64,000 nt of DNA. It comes from Mariniphaga sp040772505. GTDB taxonomy: Bacteria > Bacteroidota > Bacteroidia > Bacteroidales > Prolixibacteraceae. Of this stretch, positions 1 to 8,471 are shown in pieces. The position numbers were made by a program, and so were the translations under genes. Where the stretch lies: NCBI GenBank assembly GCA_040772505.1, contig JAXGYA010000002.1:248001-312000 (forward strand), read 5' to 3'. The notes below the pieces were generated by a model. It was not told the origin of the DNA, made no database searches, and saw only the letters and a program-made list of their open reading frames with translations. The stretch's first letter is position 1. Every line of letters begins with the position of its first letter.

Positions 1-88
1 GGCACGCGGCAAAAAGTTGTATGACAAACGCGAAACCCTGAAACAAAAAGATTCCAAACGCGAAATAGACCGGATGATGAAATTCTGA
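1..88 (+). CDS. smpB: SsrA-binding protein SmpB, C-terminal end (partial)
   Basis: Frame 2 of the window edge reads 28 residues and stops at TGA 86-88. The tail contains GKKLYDKRE and ends KREIDRMMKF, the basic C-terminal tail typical of SmpB. SmpB binds tmRNA and delivers it to stalled ribosomes; this tail enters the empty mRNA channel. Only the last part of the gene is present, so nothing can be said of the OB-fold core. The assignment rests on the tail motif alone, but that motif is distinctive. Confidence 0.85.
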   Translation, partial: ARGKKLYDKRETLKQKDSKREIDRMMKF

Positions 89-126
89 ATTCTGTAGTCT
101 CGATTTTGCTGCCGCTTTGTGGTGAA

Positions 127-849
127 TCAGACCACTTCCATGTTTTCAAAGGGAATAATTCTGTCGCCCTTATATTTGAGCATTAGATTTGCCACGGCAA
201 GAGTGTCTTTTTCACAATAGCGCACAATCCGGTCAATATCGTTTTCTTCCCAGTAGATGCGGGCAACCTGGCTGCCATCAATGTCGTCCTTGGGTGTGGG
301 AATATTGAACAGCTCACAAAGCAGCGACAGTGAGGTGTAGTGCTTATAATCACCAAACTTCCACAACTGCAGGGTGTCAATCAGTTGCTCCCTGACCTCC
401 CACGGTTTGGAGCCGGCAATATTGAGAATATTTGGCAGAACAAGTCCATTCACCAGAGCCCGGCGGGCAATATACGGGAAGTCAAACTCCTGCCCGTTAT
501 GTGCACACAGCTTGTGCTTCCCACTCCGTGAAAAAGCCTCCAGTGCATTGAAAAATCCCTGAATCAACAATTTTTCATCATCATCATAAAACGACTTAAC
601 CCTGAAAACCAGTTCCTCTTTTCTCTGGAAAACATAACCGGCAGAAATGCACACAATTCTGCCAAATTCAGCATAAATTCCGGCACGGTTGTACAGCACC
701 TCTGCAGGCTCCTCTTCATTTACCTGATATTTCATTTTGTAGTTCCACAACTGTTTCCACTTTTCATTCAGGTCATTGTACTCCGGTGTTTGAGGAACCG
801 TTTCAATATCCAGAAAAACAATGTTTTCGACATTTAAATTATAAAGCAT
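127..849 (-). CDS. DEDDy 3'-5' exonuclease (DNA polymerase B exonuclease-like)
   Basis: This 240-residue protein has an RNase H-fold exonuclease layout. Exo I is FLDIETVP (D14, E16), Exo II is AHNGQEFDFPYIARR (D123), and Exo III is YCEKD (Y211, D215). All four acidic metal ligands and the tyrosine of the DEDDy class are therefore present. It matches the stand-alone predicted PolB-like 3'-5' exonucleases common in Bacteroidota. Its in vivo substrate is unknown; single-stranded DNA or RNA trimming in repair is likely. It is divergent from manA and apparently monocistronic. A near-match to the -7 box (TACTTTCG on the minus strand) lies about 80 bp upstream. Confidence 0.85.
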   Translation of the reverse strand: MLYNLNVENIVFLDIETVPQTPEYNDLNEKWKQLWNYKMKYQVNEEEPAEVLYNRAGIYAEFGRIVCISAGYVFQRKEELVFRVKSFYDDDEKLLIQGFFNALEAFSRSGKHKLCAHNGQEFDFPYIARRALVNGLVLPNILNIAGSKPWEVREQLIDTLQLWKFGDYKHYTSLSLLCELFNIPTPKDDIDGSQVARIYWEENDIDRIVRYCEKDTLAVANLMLKYKGDRIIPFENMEVV

Positions 850-1003
850 TTTTTAAGATTATCGTTAATATTCCCTCTTTTTGATTTTCAGGCTTCTCCC
901 TACTGGTTAAATCATTAATTTCGCCAGCAAACGAAAGTACAAAAATTCAGCAGGATGATACGGTACTTCACAAAATTTTTTAATCACAAACAATCCGATT
1001 GAT

Positions 1004-1987
1004 ATGTCTGGTTTATACCCGTTAAAATTCAAGCCGATTTTCCATGCAAAATTATGGGGTGGAAGCCGTATAAAAACAATGCTCAATAAAGATTTCAGTC
1101 CGCTGTCCAATTGCGGCGAAAGCTGGGAACTTTCATCGGTTGAAGGGAACATTTCCGAAATTGCCAACGGCTTTTTAGCCGGAAATGACCTCACTGAGCT
1201 TGTGGAAGTGTATATGGGCGATTTGGTGGGCGACAAGGTTTACAGAAAATTTGGCATTGAGTTTCCGCTGCTTTTCAAGTTTATAGATACCAATGACGAC
1301 CTTTCCATTCAGGTACACCCAAATGATGAAACAGCTAAGGAAAGGCACAGCGCATACGGGAAAACCGAAATGTGGTATGTAATCCACGCCGAAAAAGGGT
1401 CGCACATCATTTCCGGGTTCAACCGTCAGCTAACCCGCGAACAGTATGAGGAATATTTCGAAAACGGAAAACTGAGTGAAATTTTGCAATATGATGAGGT
1501 TTTTGCGGGAGATGTGTTTTTTATTCCGGCAGGCAGGGTGCATGCAATCGGGAAAGGGATTTTGCTGGCTGAAATTCAGGAAACTTCGGATGTTACTTAT
1601 CGTATTTACGACTATGACCGAAAGGATGCAGAGGGAAATTTCCGCGAGCTGCACAACGATTTGGCAGCAGATGTCATTGATTTTACCTATTTGGATGACT
1701 ATAAAACCAGATATACGGTTCAGAAAAACAAATCTTCCGAAATAGTCAGCTGTGAATATTTCACAACCAACCTGCTTGTCTTTTCAGAAGAGGTTGAAAA
1801 AGACTACAGCAGGATTGATTCTTTTATTGTTTATATGACAATAGAAGGCAGTTTTTCAATTCTTTATGAAAATGGGAAAGAAACTGTTTCCAAAGGCGAA
1901 ACGGTGCTGATTCCTGCAAGCCTTGAAACATTCAGGCTAAAACCTGCATCTCCGGAGGTGACTTTGCTCGAGGTTTATATTAAATAA
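1004..1987 (+). CDS. manA: Mannose-6-phosphate isomerase, class I
   Basis: This 327-residue cupin-fold isomerase interconverts mannose-6-P and fructose-6-P, feeding GDP-mannose and cell-surface glycan synthesis. The N-terminus contains KLWGGSRIKT. The zinc site is visible as QVHPNDE near residue 103 and YGKTEMWYV near 120-128, with the later His in GRVHAIGKG near 178. The conserved ETSDVTYRIYDYDR block follows. It is the short bacterial type (about 320 residues) rather than the longer enterobacterial one. The stop lies 35 bp before the engB ATG, so the two are probably co-transcribed. Confidence 0.93.
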   Translation: MSGLYPLKFKPIFHAKLWGGSRIKTMLNKDFSPLSNCGESWELSSVEGNISEIANGFLAGNDLTELVEVYMGDLVGDKVYRKFGIEFPLLFKFIDTNDDLSIQVHPNDETAKERHSAYGKTEMWYVIHAEKGSHIISGFNRQLTREQYEEYFENGKLSEILQYDEVFAGDVFFIPAGRVHAIGKGILLAEIQETSDVTYRIYDYDRKDAEGNFRELHNDLAADVIDFTYLDDYKTRYTVQKNKSSEIVSCEYFTTNLLVFSEEVEKDYSRIDSFIVYMTIEGSFSILYENGKETVSKGETVLIPASLETFRLKPASPEVTLLEVYIK

Positions 1988-2022
1988 CAGGGTTTTTGTT
2001 AATTTGTCAAAAACAATTTCAA

Positions 2023-2634
2023 ATGAAGATTAAAGATGCCCGTTTTGTGGTGAGCAATTCAGAAGTTGCAAAATGTCCCGCACCCGACAAGCCGGAATTT
2101 GCTTTCATCGGGCGTTCTAACGTCGGAAAATCTTCATTAGTCAATATGCTGACCGGAAGGAAATCATTGGCAAAAACTTCGGGGAAACCCGGGAAAACCC
2201 GGCTGATAAATCATTTTCTTATCAATGACGAATGGTATCTGGTGGATTTGCCGGGATACGGATATGCAAAAACAAGCCGGAAGGAACGCATTGAATGGGA
2301 AAAATCATTTCGCGAATATATTTTACAGCGCGAAAATCTATATTGCCTTTTTGTATTGATTGATTCAAGGCACGAGCCCCTGCCGATTGATTTGAGTTTT
2401 ATGGAATGGCTTGGCATTAACCAGATTGCGTTTGCCATTATTTTCACAAAAATTGATAAACTGAAGCCTAAGGAACTTGAGAATAATCTGAAGATTTACA
2501 AGGAGAAAATGTTTGATACATGGGAGCAGTTGCCTCCCTGGTTTTATACATCCACAATGACTGACGCAGGTCGCCCGGAGATTCTTCAGTTCATAAAAAA
2601 TGTCATGGAAACCGCTTTAAAAGATAAAAGCTAA
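2023..2634 (+). CDS. engB: Ribosome biogenesis GTP-binding protein YihA/YsxC/EngB
   Basis: This is a 203-residue TRAFAC GTPase needed for 50S subunit assembly. G1 is GRSNVGKSS, G3 is DLPGYG, and G4 is TKIDK. The Thr-rich switch I (KTSGKPGKTRLINHF) is typical of EngB. An upstream in-frame TTG at 1996 could extend it by nine residues. The ATG at 2023, which gives MKIKDARFV, matches the usual N-terminus and is preferred. It follows manA closely. Confidence 0.93.
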   Translation: MKIKDARFVVSNSEVAKCPAPDKPEFAFIGRSNVGKSSLVNMLTGRKSLAKTSGKPGKTRLINHFLINDEWYLVDLPGYGYAKTSRKERIEWEKSFREYILQRENLYCLFVLIDSRHEPLPIDLSFMEWLGINQIAFAIIFTKIDKLKPKELENNLKIYKEKMFDTWEQLPPWFYTSTMTDAGRPEILQFIKNVMETALKDKS

Positions 2635-2717
2635 AATTTCATTCCCCTTTTTTTAGCAATAAAGAGGAGAATAGATTACCTTTACCATAATTGAGCAACA
2701 AATACAATAATTGATAA

Positions 2718-3659
2718 ATGAATAACAAAAGTCAACCGTTTAAAATTTTTACAGGAAGAGCTACCCGTCACCTTACCGAAAAGATTTGCAACAGTTTGGG
2801 CGTGGAGCTTGGATTGTCATCCTGTCCGGTTTTTTCCGACGGAGAATTTGAACCCTGCTACGAAGAGACCATTCGCGGCTCTCATGTCTATATCATTCAG
2901 TCAACTCCTCCGCCCGCCGAAAATCTGCTGGAGCTGCTGCTGATGATTGATGCGGCAAAACGTGCCAGCGCTTTGCAGGTTGTTGCAGTAATTCCATATT
3001 TTGGCTATGCCCGCCAGGACAGGAAAGATAAACCGCGTGTTTCAATCGGTGCAAAACTTATGGCCGACCTGCTCTCTGCCACCGGCATTGACCGGGTTAT
3101 TACCATGGATCTGCATGCCGATCAGATTCAGGGATTTTTTAATGTCCCTGTTGATCATCTCTTTGCATCAGCACTTTTTGTCCCGTTCATCAGCAAAATG
3201 AAACTGGAAAACATCACCATTGCCTCACCCGACGTGGGAGGCACCAAGCGCGCCAACACCTATGCCCGAATGCTGGAGACTGACATGGTTATCTGCCATA
3301 AAACACGCACAAAGGCAAATGTAGTGAACAATATGACCCTTATCGGTGATGTCAGGGGGAGAGATGTGATTATTATTGACGATTTGATTGACACTGCTGG
3401 AACAATAACAAAAGCTGCCAATCTGATAAAAAAAGAGGGTGCCAGAAGTGTTCGTGCCTTTGCTGCCCACGGAGTTTTATCCGGTCCTGCAATTGAGCGA
3501 ATCGACCAGTCAGCGCTGGAAGAAGTTTATTTTACAGACTCACTTAAACCAAAAACAGGCAATGATAAAATTAAATATCTCACCGTTGCCGACACTTTGG
3601 GCGAAGCAATCAAAAGAGTTTATAATAATGAGTCAATTAGTTCACTATTCTACCGCTAA
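2718..3659 (+). CDS. prs: Ribose-phosphate pyrophosphokinase
   Basis: This 313-residue enzyme makes PRPP from ribose-5-phosphate and ATP for nucleotide, His and Trp synthesis. The ATP-loop region reads YFGYARQDRKDKPRVSIGAK, and the PRPP-binding loop reads IIIDDLIDTAGT near residues 216-227. Length and motif order are standard for class I PRPP synthetases. A weak promoter-like TACCTTTA lies about 35 bp upstream. The upp gene further along (48.2 kb) uses its product. Confidence 0.95.
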   Translation: MNNKSQPFKIFTGRATRHLTEKICNSLGVELGLSSCPVFSDGEFEPCYEETIRGSHVYIIQSTPPPAENLLELLLMIDAAKRASALQVVAVIPYFGYARQDRKDKPRVSIGAKLMADLLSATGIDRVITMDLHADQIQGFFNVPVDHLFASALFVPFISKMKLENITIASPDVGGTKRANTYARMLETDMVICHKTRTKANVVNNMTLIGDVRGRDVIIIDDLIDTAGTITKAANLIKKEGARSVRAFAAHGVLSGPAIERIDQSALEEVYFTDSLKPKTGNDKIKYLTVADTLGEAIKRVYNNESISSLFYR

Positions 3660-3663
3660 TTTC

Positions 3664-3671
3664 TATCTTTG
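3664..3671 (+). promoter_or_regulatory. Bacteroidota-type -7 box upstream of rplY
   Basis: TATCTTTG matches TAnnTTTG exactly. It lies just after the prs stop and about 160 bp before rplY, which implies a long leader carrying the hairpins described in the findings. Confidence 0.6.
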
Positions 3672-3833
3672 CACCGCTTTTTAAAAAATGCAGTGGCATT
3701 CGGGGTGAATAGTAGCATTTTCTCTGTTTTAGTTCAAAATCTGGTGTTGTTCACCTTTAATTATGCATGCTGTTTGTCCTGTCGAAAGACAGGAAGGGCT
3801 GAGTACCATAATTATTAACGTAAAATTATTAAA

Positions 3834-4496
3834 ATGAAATCATTGAAAGTTACAGGTCGAAAAAGAGAGGGCCTGGGGAAAAAAGACGCAAAAAGACTGC
3901 GTGAGAAGGAGTTGGTTCCCGGTGTTTTGTACGGAAGAGACAAAGTAATCCACCTGGCAGTACCCTTCAGTGAATTGCGTCAGCTGATTTATACACCTAA
4001 CGTATATCTTATCGACCTTGAGGTTGACGGAGAAATGTATAAAGCCATGATTCAGGATATTCAGTGGCATCCTGTGGAAGAAAAGGCTTTACACATTGAT
4101 TTTCTCAAAATTGATGATGACAATCCAATAAAGATTGATGTCCCTATTAATCTGATTGGTATGGCTAAAGGCATAAAAGCCGGGGGAAGGCTGAGGAACA
4201 ATCTGCGCATTCTGCGCGTGAAAGCTCTGGCTGATGATCTTCCTGATAATATTGATATTGACATTTCCAATCTTGACGTTGGCGACAGCATTAAAATTGA
4301 GGATCTTGAATATGATAAACTGAAGTTTCTTGACAGTAGGTCAAGTATGATTGTCAGCGTAATCTCCTCAAGAGCAGCAATGGCTGCAATGGCGCTCCCT
4401 GAAGATGAAGAAGAAGAAACCGAAGAAGCAGGAGAAGAGGGAGAAACATCAGAAGCTGCTGAAGCATCAGAAACTGCTGAGACATCAGAACAATAA
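3834..4496 (+). CDS. rplY: 50S ribosomal protein L25/general stress protein Ctc
   Basis: This 220-residue two-domain L25 (TL5/CTC type) binds 5S rRNA. The N-terminal domain contains GLGKKDAKRLR and VPGVLYGRDK. The C-terminal beta domain spans about residues 100-190. The last 35 residues are very acidic and Ala/Ser-rich (EEEETEEAGEEGE and repeated E-A/T-S), a low-complexity tail common in Bacteroidota L25. It starts the rplY-pth-S4 run, with 11 bp to pth. A structured leader of about 155 nt precedes it. Confidence 0.95.
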   Translation: MKSLKVTGRKREGLGKKDAKRLREKELVPGVLYGRDKVIHLAVPFSELRQLIYTPNVYLIDLEVDGEMYKAMIQDIQWHPVEEKALHIDFLKIDDDNPIKIDVPINLIGMAKGIKAGGRLRNNLRILRVKALADDLPDNIDIDISNLDVGDSIKIEDLEYDKLKFLDSRSSMIVSVISSRAAMAAMALPEDEEEETEEAGEEGETSEAAEASETAETSEQ

Positions 4497-4507
4497 AATA
4501 ATTTTTT

Positions 4508-5074
4508 GTGAAGTATTTGATTGCAGGGCTTGGAAACATCGGGCCGGAATATAAGAATACACGTCACAACATTGGATTTAAAATATTGGACGCACTTGCA
4601 GTTGCGTCCAATATTGATTTTAAGGACAGGCGTTACGGGTTTATAGGAGAGTATAAATTCAAAGGGCGGACTTTTTTGCTTTTGAAACCAACAACCTATG
4701 TCAACCTGAGCGGCAGAGCTGTTCACTACTGGCTCAAAAAAGAGAAAATTGCAATCGAGAAATTACTTGTACTTGTGGATGACCTGGCACTGCCTTTTGG
4801 CACTTTGCGCATCAAGGCAAAGGGAAGCCACGGCGGGCATAACGGACTGCGAAATATCTCGGAAATATTAAGCAGTAATGATTACGCCAGGCTGAGATTT
4901 GGCATCGGAGATAATTTTCACCCGAATTTTCAGGTGGATTATGTGCTCAGTGAATGGTCACGCGAAGAGGAGGAACAGCTTCCGGACAAAATCAATACCT
5001 GTATTGAAATTATTCAGAGTTTTGGAACCATTGGCTTAGAACGCACAATGAACTTTTTCAACAAAAAAAAATGA
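4508..5074 (+). CDS. pth: Aminoacyl-tRNA hydrolase (peptidyl-tRNA hydrolase)
   Basis: This 188-residue enzyme frees tRNA from prematurely released peptidyl-tRNA. Visible motifs are GLGNIGPEYKNTRHNIGF with the catalytic His, KPTTYVNLSG, LVDDLALPFG and SHGGHNGLRNI. The start is GTG at 4508, because the conserved KYLIAGLGN follows directly and no ATG fits. The rplY-pth order, 11 bp apart, is widespread in bacteria. The stop lies one base before the possible TTG start of the next gene. Confidence 0.95.
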   Translation: MKYLIAGLGNIGPEYKNTRHNIGFKILDALAVASNIDFKDRRYGFIGEYKFKGRTFLLLKPTTYVNLSGRAVHYWLKKEKIAIEKLLVLVDDLALPFGTLRIKAKGSHGGHNGLRNISEILSSNDYARLRFGIGDNFHPNFQVDYVLSEWSREEEEQLPDKINTCIEIIQSFGTIGLERTMNFFNKKK

Positions 5075-5075
5075 T

Positions 5076-5453
5076 TTGGCTGAGAGTGTGCGGATAGATA
5101 AATGGATGTGGGCAGTAAGGCTGTTTAAGACACGAAGCCAGGCTACTGAAGCCTGCAGAAAGGGACGTGTGGAAATCGGCAATCTTCCCGTAAAACCTTC
5201 TCGCGAAATTCGGGTGGGAGAAATAATCAAAATACGCAGGCAGCCAATCAACCGCAGCTATAAAGTGCTGGCATTGTCCGAAAAACGTATGTCGGCAAAG
5301 CTGACAGAAAATTTCCTCGAAGATGTTACCCCGCCGGAGGAGCTGGAAATTCCGGAAATACAAAAGCAGATGAACTGGATAATTCGTGAGAGGGGAAGCG
5401 GAAGACCAACCAAGCGGGATCGCCGCAAACTGGATGATTTTTTTGACTTATAA
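5076..5453 (+). CDS. RNA-binding S4 domain protein (Hsp15-like)
   Basis: The 125-residue protein has an N-terminal S4 fold: VRIDKWMWAVRLFKTRSQA, then GRVEIGN and KPSREIRVGE. It resembles heat-shock protein 15 (HslR), which binds free 50S subunits carrying nascent chains. The C-terminus is basic (GSGRPTKRDRRKLDDF). The start is uncertain: TTG at 5076 or GTG at 5088. The latter would begin exactly at the conserved RIDKW motif. It is tightly linked to pth. Confidence 0.85.
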   Translation: MAESVRIDKWMWAVRLFKTRSQATEACRKGRVEIGNLPVKPSREIRVGEIIKIRRQPINRSYKVLALSEKRMSAKLTENFLEDVTPPEELEIPEIQKQMNWIIRERGSGRPTKRDRRKLDDFFDL

Positions 5454-5476
5454 AACAAAACTGTAATTCACAAAAA

Positions 5477-6016
5477 ATGTTGATTGCACAACAAAAAAGA
5501 AAAGAAAATCTGGCTGAATACATTCTGTACCTTTATCAGGTGGAAGACCTTATCCGGGCTTTTCATTTAGACATGAACCTTATTGACAAAAATCTGGTCA
5601 GCAGATATCAGGTTAATGATGAGAAAAAAGAGGAAATTTCAGGTTGGTATGAGAATCTGGTAGCCATGATGAATAGAGAAGGTTTGCAGATAAGTGGGCA
5701 CCTACAATTTCTTACTAACCTGATGAATCATCTCAATGAGCTTCACCTGCGCTTGCTGCAAACACAATCGGAGCCGTTATATATTTCGGCTTTTCAGTCG
5801 GTGGCAGATATCCTGAATGAGCTGAAACAGAAAAATCCCGGCTCCGGCAGCGATGTTCAAACCGCACTTGACGGGATTTATGGATACCTGTTGTTAAAAC
5901 TTCAGAAAAAGGAGATCACCACCGAAACGGAGAAAGGGATAAAGCAACTTAGCCGGTGGCTTGCACATTTATCCCGGCACTTCAGGGATTTGGAGGCGGG
6001 AAAATTAAATGTCTGA
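5477..6016 (+). CDS. DUF4924 family protein
   Basis: This 179-residue, mostly helical protein begins MLIAQQKRKENLAEYILYLY followed by QVEDLIRAF. That opening is characteristic of the Bacteroidota-restricted DUF4924 family, and the length fits. No catalytic motif, signal peptide or membrane segment is visible. It lies 23 bp after the S4 protein, so it may share the rplY transcript. Function is unknown. Confidence 0.8.
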   Translation: MLIAQQKRKENLAEYILYLYQVEDLIRAFHLDMNLIDKNLVSRYQVNDEKKEEISGWYENLVAMMNREGLQISGHLQFLTNLMNHLNELHLRLLQTQSEPLYISAFQSVADILNELKQKNPGSGSDVQTALDGIYGYLLLKLQKKEITTETEKGIKQLSRWLAHLSRHFRDLEAGKLNV

Positions 6017-6232
6017 TTTTTATTTGCTAAAAATATTTTTTCCTTTCGGGTGAAGGATGTCTGCATTCTTATCCTTTTTTCAAATCACCGGCAGCAATTG
6101 TGTGCTGCCTTTCTTTTGTCTTCCGCATATTTTGTAACATTTAGTCTATTTCTCACATAGACAATTAGTTAATAGGTTGTTCTGTTTTTGACCATTTTAT
6201 GCGCATACTGAAAGTAATAACGGAAGACAAAA

Positions 6233-6264
6233 AAAGGTCGTTTGCAAATTTGCAAACGACCTTT
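6233..6264 (-). terminator. Perfect 32-bp palindromic terminator
   Basis: The two 16-nt halves are AAAGGTCGTTTGCAAA and its exact complement. On the minus strand the stem is followed by a T-run (positions 6235 down to about 6230). It ends the Cys-repeat protein gene and may also stop readthrough from the DUF4924 gene. Confidence 0.8.
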
Positions 6265-6291
6265 ACGAATAATTAAAATTCGTTTAGCTGC

Positions 6292-6645
6292 TTATTCTTT
6301 ACTTGCAGTTGCAGATTTGCCTTTGTCGCTGCATCCTTCAGCTTTAGCTGAAGCTTTTGAACTGCAACATCCATCAGTTTTTGCCTCGGCTTTTGCATCC
6401 GAACAACCTTCAGCCTTTGCAGAAGCTTTTGCATCTGAGCAGCCTTCTGCTTTAGCAGTTACACATCCTTCAGCTTTTGCCTCAGTTTTTGCTTCTGCGC
6501 AACCTTCAGTTTTTGCAGCAGTTTTGTTATCATCGGCTACTACTGTAACTTTTGCTTTTTTGTTGTCATCTGTATTTGCCTTTACAGTTGATACTGACAA
6601 CCCGTAAGCCATCACCAGGGCTAAAACTAACAATACTTTTTTCAT
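6292..6645 (-). CDS. Exported low-complexity protein with (D/E)GC repeats
   Basis: This 117-residue protein has a Sec signal peptide (MKKVLLVLALVMAYGLSVST, likely cut near residue 23) and an Asp/Lys-rich spacer. From residue 45 on it carries repeats of the form K-A/T-E/D-G-C-x-x-A/S-K. The Cys residues fall at 49, 61, 69, 81, 93/94 and 105, mostly 12 apart. The mature chain is made almost wholly of Ala, Lys, Glu, Ser, Gly, Cys, Asp and Thr, so it has no globular core. It superficially resembles HvfA/bufferin-type metal-binding or RiPP precursor proteins with repeated EGKCG units. No DUF692/MNIO enzyme is nearby, so that is only a hypothesis. It has its own terminator. Confidence 0.75.
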   Translation of the reverse strand: MKKVLLVLALVMAYGLSVSTVKANTDDNKKAKVTVVADDNKTAAKTEGCAEAKTEAKAEGCVTAKAEGCSDAKASAKAEGCSDAKAEAKTDGCCSSKASAKAEGCSDKGKSATASKE

Positions 6646-6831
6646 TTTTTCTGTTTTTTAGTTATACAATTAAATAAATTTCAACATAAATCAGTACAAT
6701 TATAAATACAATCTTTATTATCTCCAAACAAATATTAATATTTTTATATCTTTTAATCTTAAATATCGTAATGCTTGAAATTTATTAGACAAATTTAATC
6801 ATGCACTGTATGAAATTCGAGGAATTTACAA

Positions 6832-8283
6832 TCAGCAAAAAACATCATCTCTTCCAGCTTCAACTCTTTTTATTAGTTTTTCAGCGCGTTGTTTTGCGAC
6901 TCCTTCCATTTGGGAAACTGTTTCAGTGATGAGGTGGTTGCCGATAGTTGCAGTTTCAGGTGATGCATAATTTTGCAAATATTCTTTAAACGAAGATAAA
7001 GCATTTGGTGCGCAATGAAGTTTTATATCTCCCGGTTTTGCCAGGTCCATAAAGTCCTGTCCGGTGCGTCCCAGCCGGTAGCATGCAGTGCAGAATGAGG
7101 GTATATATCCCATGTTTGCCACATCGCGAATCACTTCGTCCAGCGGACGATGGTCGCCTAAGCTGAACTGCCCTGAAGGATCATCTACATCCTCCTCATG
7201 GTCGTATCCTCCGGGGTTGGTGCGGCTGCCTGCAGAAATCTGACTAACCCCCAGAGCAAATGTTTCGCGGCGCATTTTTGCTGTTTCGCGTGTTGACATA
7301 ATGATACCGGTGTAGGGAACTGCAAGGCGGAGGATAGCCACTATTTTACGGAAATCAATATCGGAGACAGGGAATGGAGGATGCGAAGCCATCTCGCTTC
7401 CTGTAGCGGGTTCAAGCCGCGGAACGCTGATGGTATGTGGCCCAACGCCGAACTTGTCTTCCAACTCACGTATGTGCTGCATCATTGCAAGTATCTCAAA
7501 ACGGTAATCAAAAAGCCCGAAAAGAACCCCGATACCTACATCATCAATACCGCTTTCCATGGCACGATGAAGCGCCCATGCACGCCAGTTGTAATCCCGC
7601 TTTTTGCCGCCGGTGTGCACCCTTTGATAGGTTTCCCGATGGTAGGTTTCCTGAAAAAGCTGGAAGGTGCCTATGCCTTCAGCTTTGAGCTGTTTAAATT
7701 CTTCGGTTGTCAGCGGAGCTACGTTCACATTCACCCGGCGAATTTCTCCATGGTCGGATTTCACACTGTAAATTGTGCGCACTGAATCCAGTACATATTG
7801 AAATCCTTGTCCCGGGTAAGATTCTCCGGCAACGAGCAGAATACGCTTGTGACCTTTGTTGATAAGTATTTCCACTTCGTGGGCAATCTGTTGCTGCGTC
7901 AGGGCATTTCGCACAATTGCCTTATTCGTCGCCCGAAAGGCACAATAGAGGCATTCATTGGAGCAGAGGTTGGAAATGTAAAGTGGCGCAAATAAAACAA
8001 GGCGTTTCCCATAAATGGTCTCCTTGACCTGATTGGCGGTATTGAAAAGTTCTCCAAGCAGTTCGGGGTCACTGATCCCCGTGAGTACTGCCACTTCATC
8101 CATTTCAAGACCTTTCATTTCGGCAGCTTTGCCCAAAATTTCCCTCACATGGTAACTGTCAGTAGTTTTGTGGAGATTCAAAATCTCCCACACTTGTTGT
8201 TCATTGATAAAATCGGCAGGTATGTTGTACACGTTAATATATTTTTCCTGTAAACTTACTATGATTTTTTCAAAATCTATCAT
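6832..8283 (-). CDS. hydG: [FeFe]-hydrogenase H-cluster maturase HydG (radical SAM tyrosine lyase)
   Basis: HydG cleaves tyrosine to supply CO and CN- as an Fe synthon for the H-cluster. The radical-SAM CX3CX2C motif is CSNECLYC (C107, C111, C114). The C-terminal second cluster motif is CX2CX22C, starting CTACYRLGRTG. Both are diagnostic of HydG and separate it from ThiH. The start is taken at the ATG ending at 8283 (MIDFEKIIV), giving 483 residues; the reading frame extends 11 codons further upstream. It is divergent from hydE with about 190 bp between the starts. No hydF or hydrogenase structural gene lies in the window. Confidence 0.95.
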   Translation of the reverse strand: MIDFEKIIVSLQEKYINVYNIPADFINEQQVWEILNLHKTTDSYHVREILGKAAEMKGLEMDEVAVLTGISDPELLGELFNTANQVKETIYGKRLVLFAPLYISNLCSNECLYCAFRATNKAIVRNALTQQQIAHEVEILINKGHKRILLVAGESYPGQGFQYVLDSVRTIYSVKSDHGEIRRVNVNVAPLTTEEFKQLKAEGIGTFQLFQETYHRETYQRVHTGGKKRDYNWRAWALHRAMESGIDDVGIGVLFGLFDYRFEILAMMQHIRELEDKFGVGPHTISVPRLEPATGSEMASHPPFPVSDIDFRKIVAILRLAVPYTGIIMSTRETAKMRRETFALGVSQISAGSRTNPGGYDHEEDVDDPSGQFSLGDHRPLDEVIRDVANMGYIPSFCTACYRLGRTGQDFMDLAKPGDIKLHCAPNALSSFKEYLQNYASPETATIGNHLITETVSQMEGVAKQRAEKLIKRVEAGRDDVFC

Positions 8284-8354
8284 TAAAAATGTTGTAATGA
8301 AGATGTTATTGAGCATAAAATTTAATAAAAGCGCTCTCTTTTGCCAGTAAAGAC

Positions 8355-8362
8355 TATTTTTG
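8355..8362 (+). promoter_or_regulatory. -7 box for hydE
   Basis: TATTTTTG fits TAnnTTTG. It lies in the hydG-hydE divergent gap, about 110 bp before the preferred hydE start, and so implies an untranslated leader of roughly 100 nt. Confidence 0.45.
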
Positions 8363-8471
8363 TGATTATGTTACGAGCAAGCTTGAAACAACAAATTAAT
8401 ACTTCTGCAAGTTACCCTGAGAGTTGTCGGGACAAGCTGTTAGGTACATTTTAAAACAATTTATTTTTTGT

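Noticed and set aside
4061..4726. 221-codon open frame opposite rplY and pth
   Set aside because: It is antisense to well-recognised genes and its Ser/Ile-rich sequence is the complement of the acidic L25 tail.
6017..6291. CRISPR-like or tandem repeats around the Cys-repeat gene
   Set aside because: The only repeats are codon-level copies inside the gene and a single terminator palindrome; no spacer structure.
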